A stretch of 64,000 bases of DNA from Verpa conica. Lineage: Eukaryota > Ascomycota > Pezizomycetes > Pezizales > Morchellaceae. The DNA is taken from the NCBI GenBank assembly GCA_033030425.1, contig JAUFSD010000008.1:1736001-1800000 (forward strand), in the 5' to 3' direction. The notes below the pieces were generated by a model, which had not been told where the DNA came from, ran no database searches, and was given only the letters and a program-made list of their open reading frames with translations. The translations under genes were made by a program, and so were the position numbers. Below, in pieces: positions 57,015 to 64,000 of this stretch (the stretch's first letter is position 1; each line of letters starts with the position of its first letter).

Positions 57015-60000
57015 ATGGGTTTCCGCGATAGAATACAACGTCTAGGTGATAGACTACAGGGCCGGGACCCGAGAAGTAGATCCAACTCAAGAGCCTCTAG
57101 TCCAGCACCATCTATTCAAAGTGCTACCAGCGCACCGCCCGCTTCCACTAGACCACCTGACCCAGCAACCTCCCATCAGAGTGCTCCTAGCGTACCCGCC
57201 CCCGCGAGGCCCCCCATTACGACGGTCGCTTCTAGTCCGCCTATAATCTCTCCAATCCCCTGTGACCTAGCAACCTCTTCTCAGAGATCTCCCAATCTAC
57301 ATGTCACTTCTCCCACCCCTCCACCGGCAAGCCTTGCAAAAACACTTTGGGAGGAGGCTGTCGATAAATTGAGGCCTGAAGATCGGAAAAATTTCGGCTT
57401 TGATACTTCTGACAAACTCAATACGCTCGAGGAGGTCATCAAGGAGACCAAGGCAAAAAGAGATGAATGCAAAGAAAAGCAATGGAAATATACAAGCTAC
57501 CTAGATAACCTCCTGGTCCAGCTGAACAAATTTGCAACTATCGGCAACGTTGCTATCCAGTTCAGCCCTAGTATTGTAGCCATGCCATGGGCTGGATTTC
57601 GGTTTCTTTTACAAGTAAGTTGCTACTGATCCTTGGAGTTGCCTACTCTATAAACTAACCTTTCTGTTAGGTCCGCTTGAACGATACGGAGATCATAGGA
57701 AATGTTCTACTTGCTCTAGAATATATTACTCATACAATGAACCGATGCGTGATTTATGAGAATCTCTATGTTAAGCCCTTAAGTCAATTACAATCAGCTT
57801 TAAACCTCGCTGCCTCTTTACCAGACCTATACGCTGCTATCTTGACATACCTATGCGAATCGAAACAATTCTTTACCCAAAAAACTCCAGGTATGTACCA
57901 CCGGCAGTAAACTCGTCTGCATAGAAGCTAACTAAACCTAATTTTCTGTGAAGTACGAGTTTTAAATAGTACCTGGGACCCATATATTTCCAGATTTAAG
58001 CCATTGATGGAGAACATAAAGGACCAAGAGTCCACGGTGGAGTGTAATGCCCGTACCGCTGCAGAAGAATGTCCGACCTCCTATGATCATACCTTAATTG
58101 TGTCTAGGGTGACTAATATGGAAAATTTATTTTTAGACCAGTTTACGAGAGCTGAGAGATCTGACTTGAGTGATATTGCTAAAATAAATCGTTACTCTCC
58201 GTGGATTATAGCTAATATTTATTATAGTTCAACAAGAGCAAACGCAAAAATTGCAAGACATTCTTACGACAATACAGATGCCAACGGTCCAAAAGCAGCT
58301 ACTAGAGCTACATGCAAGAATTGAAAAGAATGCCCAGGGTATGAGTTCCTTTAAAACCTATCTCCACATGTTAGGTACTGACAATGACTATCACTATGTC
58401 TAATTTCTATAGATACCTACCGTCAAGCCATTCTCAAGTGGTTGTCGGAAGTGACGTTTGAAGAACATCACAATTTCATCAAGTCGAAGCGCCACCAAGG
58501 GAGTGGAGAATGGCTACTCCAGAAGCGGAAGTTTATTCATTGGAAAGAATCGGCGGTTTCTTCTATCCTCTGGTTACATGGTATTGGTTAGTCAAGCCTA
58601 CCTATTTTATCTAGTATTTGTCACTGACCCAACTTAGCTGGGGCTGGCAAGACCAACCTTGCGTAAGTACCTCCATTGCTAGTTACTATACCGCCTGTTT
58701 TCTGAGTAAGGGTATTTATAATATGGCTTTCATAGATCGGCTGTAGTGGATAGATTTCAAAGCAATCCCCGAGTAGGAAATTCTGTCGCATACTTTTACT
58801 GCAGATATGACCAAGAGGACCGGCGAGACCCGGCGTGCATCCTGAGAGCACTTGTCAAACAACTTTCAACCACGGAGCCTGGCTCAAGATTACCAGAGTC
58901 TGTGACCAAGATTTACAATTCTCGAAAGGATGGTGGCTTTAAATCTAATTTTTTGATGTTGGAAGAAAGCAAGGATTTGTTGATTAAGCTGATTGAAGAT
59001 TTTGAGCTCACTGTTATCATCATCGATGCCCTTGATGAATGTAACAAAGCTACCCGAGACCAGCTCCTCGATGCCTTAAAGGACATCCTACGTCTATCGA
59101 AACGCCTTGTCAAGATTTTTGTCACAAGCCGGGACGATCAAGACATTGTACTCCACTTTGATGGCTTGCCAAATGTTTATATCAAGTCAACCGACAATAG
59201 TGGTGATATTAACCGCTTCATAAGAGACGAAATTGGTAGTTTAGTTTCGAGAAAGAAAATCCTAAATGGGATGGTCGACACTGAATTGAAAGAACGCATA
59301 ATATCAACAATTACTGAGCGCGTTGGTGGAATGTAAGAGAAACTGCCTCTGGCTTGTTACAGTTGATAATAACCTTTGATTCAGGTTTTTGTGGGCCCAT
59401 ATGCAAATTCAGAGCTTACTTCAGGAGAAAACACGGCCGGACCTCGAAAAGGCCTTGACTGAAATGCCTGCCGGCCTGGAAGAGACTTTCTCAGTTATCC
59501 TACGCAGAATTGATAACCAACCAGAACGCAGCAAATATCGCGCAAAGAAGGCCTTAAAATTCATTTTAGGTGCTCAAGAACCACTATCATCCTATGAGCT
59601 AATTGGAGCTCTCTCCACCGAACCAACAGTCGAGAGTTTTAAGGTCATCGATGGGCTTACCAAGGCTGTCATCCTTGATGAGTGCCAAAATTTTGTTGTC
59701 ATTGACGAAAAATTGGATGTTTTCCGCTTTGCTCACCTCTCTGTCAACGATTTCCTGAAGCGACATTTTCCGGAATCCGAAGTCCATACGAACATCGCAG
59801 AAGTCTGCCTCTTATCATTCCTCTGGTGCGACTGGGAAGTGCCTTTTATGTACTATGCCCAAAAATATTGGGCGATGCATGTCCGACTATCTCTTAACGG
59901 TGGTAATGTCCCATTAATAGATTTGCAAAAAAGGCTTTTCAGACCCTGTCCAGCCTTCAGTGAATTAGTTCAGAATGGAAAATATTCTGTTGCGTTAAAG

Positions 60001-61077
60001 AGGTATAGTGGTAGTACGCTTACGCAATTCGATGTGGCGTGCTTATTCGGACTCGAGAGTATTTGCCAATATCTCCTAAACACAGGCTGTAATTTAAGCT
60101 CTAAGAAAAGCCTGGCTCTGATATTTGCAACAAGAAATGGGCACGAAGGAGTAGTCAAGCTACTACTTGGGAGGGACGATATCGAGGTCAATTGCAAGGG
60201 GTATCACGGCTCGACGCCACTACTGCTTGCATCAAATAGGGGCCACGAAGGAGTAGTCAAGCTACTACTTGGGAGGGATGATATCGAGGTCAATTGCAAT
60301 GACGACACCGGGTGGACGCCACTACTGCTTGCATCAATTAGGGGCCACAAAGGAGTAGTCAAGCTACTACTTGGGAGAGATGGTATCGATGTCAACTGCA
60401 AGAGAAACAACGGGTCGACGCCACTACTGTATGCATCAATGGAGGGCCGTGAAGGAGTAGTCAAGCTACTACTTAGGAGAGATGATATCGAGGTCAATTG
60501 CAAAGACAATGACGGGTGGACGCCACTACTGCTTGCATCAAAGAAGGGCTACGAAGGAGTAGTCAAGCTACTACTTGGGAGGGATGGTATCGAAGTCAAT
60601 TGCAAAGACGGGCGGACGCCACTAATGTCTGCATTATACAATGGGCACGAAGAAGTAGTCAAACTACTACTTGGGAAGAATGATATCGAGGTCAATTACA
60701 AGGACGATGACGGGTGGACGCCACTATTGTATGCATCACTTGAGGGCCACGAAGGAGTAGTCAAGCTACTACTCGGGAGGGATGATATCGATGTCAATTG
60801 CAAGAGCTATCGTGAGTTGACGCCACTACTGTATGCGTCAATGAGGGGCCACGAAGGAGTAGTCAAGCTACTACTTGGGAGGGATGATATCGAGGTCAAT
60901 TGCAATGACGACACCGGGTGGACGCCACTACTGCTTGCATCAATTAGGGGCCACAAAGGAGTAGTCAAGCTACTACTTGAGAGACACAACGCGGATGTGC
61001 ATAATAAGGATCCCGACGGCAATACGGCGCTTGATACCCAACAAAAAAATGATTTTCAGTTATTGAGGGGCTATTGA
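57015..61077 (+). CDS. NACHT-ankyrin NLR (STAND protein), eight exons
   Basis: Predicted exons are 57015-57614, 57671-57890, 57954-58169, 58228-58338, about 58413-58586, 58638-58662, 58736-59332 and 59385-61077, giving about 1211 aa. Residues 1-110 are a Ser/Pro-rich disordered leader. About 110-430 resembles the N-terminal domain that precedes NACHT in fungal NWD-type proteins (LWEEAVDKLRPEDRKNF, IQFSPSIVAMPWAGFRFLLQ). NACHT follows with LHGIAGAGKTNLA (Walker A, lysine about 445), VAYFYCRY, VIIIDALDECN (Walker B, about 544) and KIFVTSRDD. A winged-helix-like linker (FLWAHMQIQSLL, LEETF) precedes about 12 ankyrin repeats (GHEGVVKLLLGRDDIEVN). The exon 3/4 donor (58170 or 58191) and the exon 5 start (within one base) are the weak points of the model. 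Confidence 0.8.
60120..61000 (+). repeat. Near-identical ankyrin-coding tandem repeat
   Basis: About nine units of roughly 102 bp share GGAGTAGTCAAGCTACTACT almost unchanged. The blocks at about 60242-60374 and 60849-60980 appear identical over more than 130 bp, including the variable positions, which means a recent copy event of more than one unit. Confidence 0.8.
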
Positions 61078-63034
61078 AAGTTTCAGCAGCGCTAAGGTAT
61101 TTGTATTTCCAGAAATATATAGCTTTGTTAATCATTCATATCCTGACAGAACTATTAGCAAAAACAACACTGAATCTGTGTGAGAATACTCAAACGGGGC
61201 TGTTGAATGAGTGGAGACGAAATTTTATGCCTATGTTTTCCTGTCATGTATCTTAACTCTGTATACTTGTTTACTAAGCCCCTGGTAAATATCTCACCTT
61301 CATGATACCTTAGGAGATCACCTAGGAGTCATATTCTGTTATTCTATCAGAGCTACTTACACAGCCCCTCAACCTCTATGAACTACACCTTCCCTCCAGT
61401 GTTGTGTTTAGCCAATGAATCCCGGCCGGCTAAGCATATAATGAAGTAAACGAAAGAAGGCCCACTAAGAAATTACTAATAACCTTGAATATCTACAGAT
61501 ATTCAGAGTTTACAGTTGTGCATTTCCCTAATTAAAGGTTACAGAGCCTTATCGACATATACAGTGTTTTTCTGGCTCCCGATGAGTCTAGGAATCAGTG
61601 CAATCCCCGGAGCAAAAACTACCCAGACCCATACAGCCACATCAAATGCATAAGGTCTTAGAGCGTAGTGGGCTTGTAGCATAGATATGTCCTTTGTCAC
61701 TTTGACCTTTAGAGACTATTTAGAGAGTAACATCTTAGCTGTTGAAAGTACAAGGTTCCTAGTTAGCCATTGATACGTCGGCCGAGTTTACTATAGGTTT
61801 TAGATCTAGTATGAATCTAGATTATTCGCATTGCTAAAGGTAGGTTTTACAGTGTGGGCTTCAGAACACCTGCCCCCACACAATACTGTAGAATTTTTAC
61901 GTAGAGCCTGATGGTAGGCCTATATTACGGTACCACAATTTTTCTATATATAAAGTTATAGATACAACGTGCTTTAACATGAGTATATGACGGTTGAAAA
62001 TACTTCTATACCCGCACCATGCCTTACCCGGTACTATTGTAGAAGCTTCCTAATAGAGGTAGCACGTAGTCTATGTCTAGGAAACTAAGTGGATAAAGAA
62101 AGTAGGTTTAGGGGTTTCTTCTTTAATATATACTTTCTAATTTTTTAGACACTAATCTGCTTATAAGGACCCTTGGCGCTTGTCGAGCCACCCAGTGAGC
62201 CTATGTATGTACAACCAGTGGTTGGCATGCCAGCCGGCCCAAAAGCTAGCCTGCCCCTGACCAGACCACTACTTACTGCGGTGCAGATCGGCCCGGTCCG
62301 TCTAGAAGGGAGTTGGCAGGCCCAAGTCAAGCTCTACCTATGTATATTCAAGTGAAACCACGGACTCACTATAATTAGTAGTATTACGATAGTAGCGAAG
62401 TTCCAGTAAGTATACATTTCTAATAAAGTACTTGGGCATTAACTAAATACCCGTGATATCACAACCGCGGATAAGTATATTACACGAAGAACTCCAAATG
62501 CAACTACAACCCTAGCACTACCACTACAACCATAAGGTAAAATAGGGACAATGAATACGCAGCAGATTATCTTTAAATATATTACATCCTTGAGAGAGAT
62601 TATTCGCATCGCGTCAAGCTTCGGCATCCACCCTTGACCGCGATGCGACGGGTATTCAATTAATGGCTAAGTGAATTAAAATAAAATGTAACTCGGGCCC
62701 GGATATGTAAGAATTTTACACTCAGTAAACTCGACCATTGCCCTAGCAGACCTCTAGAATACATAACCTATACAGAACGTGGGTACCCAAAGGTGACAGC
62801 GATGAAGCAGATAATAAAAGATACCTCTACGCTATTGTCTACTTGCTCTAATAAAAAACAGGAATAAGCTAAACTAAACTAACAGAAGAAAAGTGAAAAC
62901 AATCAAATCCCATATATAGGTACCCAGAGAGTATTCTCCTAAATGACAACAAAGTCTTACCCATAGCTCAAGAGAAAAACCTAAACCCAAGCTATCTTCT
63001 AAGACCACAGACCTAAATCAACAAACTACCATGC
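61078..63034. other. Intergenic DNA
   Basis: No supported gene. A GC-rich patch at about 62165-62345 (GCCAGCCGGCCC, CGGCCCGGTCC) stands out from the AT-rich flanks and may be a repeat insertion, but no terminal repeats were found. Confidence 0.4.
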
Positions 63035-64000
63035 TCACTCATGCACCGATCCCCCACTTATAAATAATGAAATATTCCCATTCTGCTCCCGTATCCTGAC
63101 CTGCTCTTCAACCCATTCTCTCAGTCCACGATAAGCCCTTGTAGGACTTTGCTTCTTCAACCTATCAGTAGGGACATTCCCAGAATCTCTAGTATTCATA
63201 GTGGCCACTATTCTGCAGTGCCGTTTCCCAGATCTATGAGACTCTCTAAATACCACGTCCATCGTGATATCGCATACTGTACAAGTCCAGGTTTGCGTAC
63301 CAGACCCTTCCGGGTAGTCTTTGTCTACACAGGACTCCCCTCGTTCGACAGCGCCCGGGAGTGTGCCATCGGGTAGTTGGAATACGGGCTCAACGATGGA
63401 AGGCGGCATACTAGGTGAGATCGCTGCCACGGTTTCTTTCCGAGTGACTTCCGCGCGGTGTTTTTTGCCGGCTTCATGTGACTCTTTGGATCCTACAGTG
63501 AGGGTGATGCTGCAGATTATGCAAGTCCATGGTTGCGCTCTAGCCTTCGCTAAGTGTTTTTTTGACTTTTCATGATTCTCTTGAAGTTCTACGGGTACCG
63601 TGACATTACAGATTTTGCAAATCCAAGGTTGGTTAGAACTTTCCACATGTCTCTTTCCGGAATGAGGCTCTTTGCGGTCTATATTTGCCACGGAACCGGA
63701 AGTGGGGATCCTCGGTGCGGTGTGAGTCTTGATAGGCTGGGGTACTGCAATATGGGGTAGCTTGGTTGTATCTTTCCGGCGCTCCTCTAGTGCGCGAAGA
63801 CCCTCCTGGTGTTTTTTGCCAGCTTCGTGCGGCGCTTGTGTATCTAAGCAGATCATGGCATCACAGGTTTCACAAGGCCTGAGGGCCCGTCGGTGGCTTT
63901 TACTAGCTTCATGAGGCCCCCGGGAGCTTGTATCGATCGTGATATTGCAGAGTGTGCAAGTCCAGGTTCCCTGTGCACGTGTGGTAGAGGATGATTGAGG
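63035..64000 (-). CDS. Matrin/U1-type C2H2 zinc-finger array protein, 5' end outside window
   Basis: The minus-strand frame is open from the window edge to TGA/TAA near 63035. It contains five fingers of the form (W)-x-C-x2-C-x12-H-x5-H: CTLC...HEASKSH, CETC...HEAGKKH, CKIC...HEKSKKH, CIIC...HEAGKKH and CTVC...HRSGKRH. A sixth unit (NIDRKEPHSGKRH) keeps the histidines but has lost both cysteines. The H-x5-H spacing with GKxH/SKKH is typical of U1/matrin-type fingers that bind RNA or double-stranded nucleic acid. The C-terminal 60 residues are unassigned (REWVEEQVRIREQ). Function beyond nucleic-acid binding is unknown. Confidence 0.75.
   Translation of the reverse strand, partial: PQSSSTTRAQGTWTCTLCNITIDTSSRGPHEASKSHRRALRPCETCDAMICLDTQAPHEAGKKHQEGLRALEERRKDTTKLPHIAVPQPIKTHTAPRIPTSGSVANIDRKEPHSGKRHVESSNQPWICKICNVTVPVELQENHEKSKKHLAKARAQPWTCIICSITLTVGSKESHEAGKKHRAEVTRKETVAAISPSMPPSIVEPVFQLPDGTLPGAVERGESCVDKDYPEGSGTQTWTCTVCDITMDVVFRESHRSGKRHCRIVATMNTRDSGNVPTDRLKKQSPTRAYRGLREWVEEQVRIREQNGNISLFISGGSVHE

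Noticed and set aside
1..64000. CRISPR array or prokaryotic operon structure
   Set aside because: No regularly spaced short repeats with unique spacers; the repeated DNA is ankyrin-coding or MITE. Introns show a eukaryotic genome.

Overview
The window looks like a filamentous ascomycete genome, most plausibly a gene-poor, repeat-rich member of the Pezizomycetes (truffle-like). The evidence is short spliceosomal introns (about 44-82 nt) with CTAAC-type branch points and GTAAGT/GTATGT donors, a Dicer with tandem RNase III domains, NACHT/ankyrin and hydrolase/ankyrin STAND-like genes, expanded kinase-like and BTB families, a pogo/Fot1-type transposon, many MITE-like inverted repeats, and long AT-rich gaps. 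The genus is inference. Gene models were built by hand from splice signals and reading-frame continuity; none was checked against transcripts or databases.

Layout. 1-1.3 kb: 3' part of a Lys/Gln/Pro repeat protein. 2.5-6.0 kb: two small cysteine-rich secreted proteins, with a third relative at 27.3 kb. 8.4-11.5 kb: two same-strand genes, one with an ExK nuclease-like core and acidic tail, one with three exons and a basic tail. 11.8-14.0 kb: a complete pogo-like element (TA target site, 43-bp terminal repeats, spliced 584-aa DD35D transposase). 15.2-16.7 kb: a six-exon SRPK-like kinase. 16.7-27.3 kb: mostly empty AT-rich DNA with one small two-exon gene, a TA-flanked MITE, a palindrome and a degenerate coding repeat. 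29.4-30.5 kb: a ricin-B-like beta-trefoil protein. 31.4 kb: a RecQ-like helicase relic. 32.0-36.9 kb: a BTB gene divergent from a pseudokinase-ankyrin gene that carries an in-frame stop. 37.9-40.3 kb: MITEs, including a hAT-like one with a second element nested inside. 40.9-42.1 kb: a four-exon Cys-rich single-pass membrane protein. 43.1-48.0 kb: an alpha/beta-hydrolase with about 32 ankyrin repeats. 49.9-50.9 kb: an acidic RING protein, convergent with a Dicer-like gene (51.9-55.7 kb). 57.0-61.1 kb: a NACHT-ankyrin NLR. 63.0-64.0 kb: a zinc-finger array cut by the window end.

How the genes may fit together. The right half (32-61 kb) holds three ankyrin-repeat proteins with different N-terminal modules (degenerate kinase, hydrolase, NACHT). 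This is the architecture of fungal self/non-self recognition and innate-immunity proteins, and their repeats are very similar at the DNA level. A Dicer-like gene sits among them. Its dicing half is intact, but its helicase module is eroded: no Walker A GKT, no DExH, and no helicase C-terminal domain. That Dicer is the most unusual item in the window. The left half is transposon-rich and carries three dispersed paralogues of a 12-cysteine secreted protein family, which are candidate effectors or symbiosis proteins.
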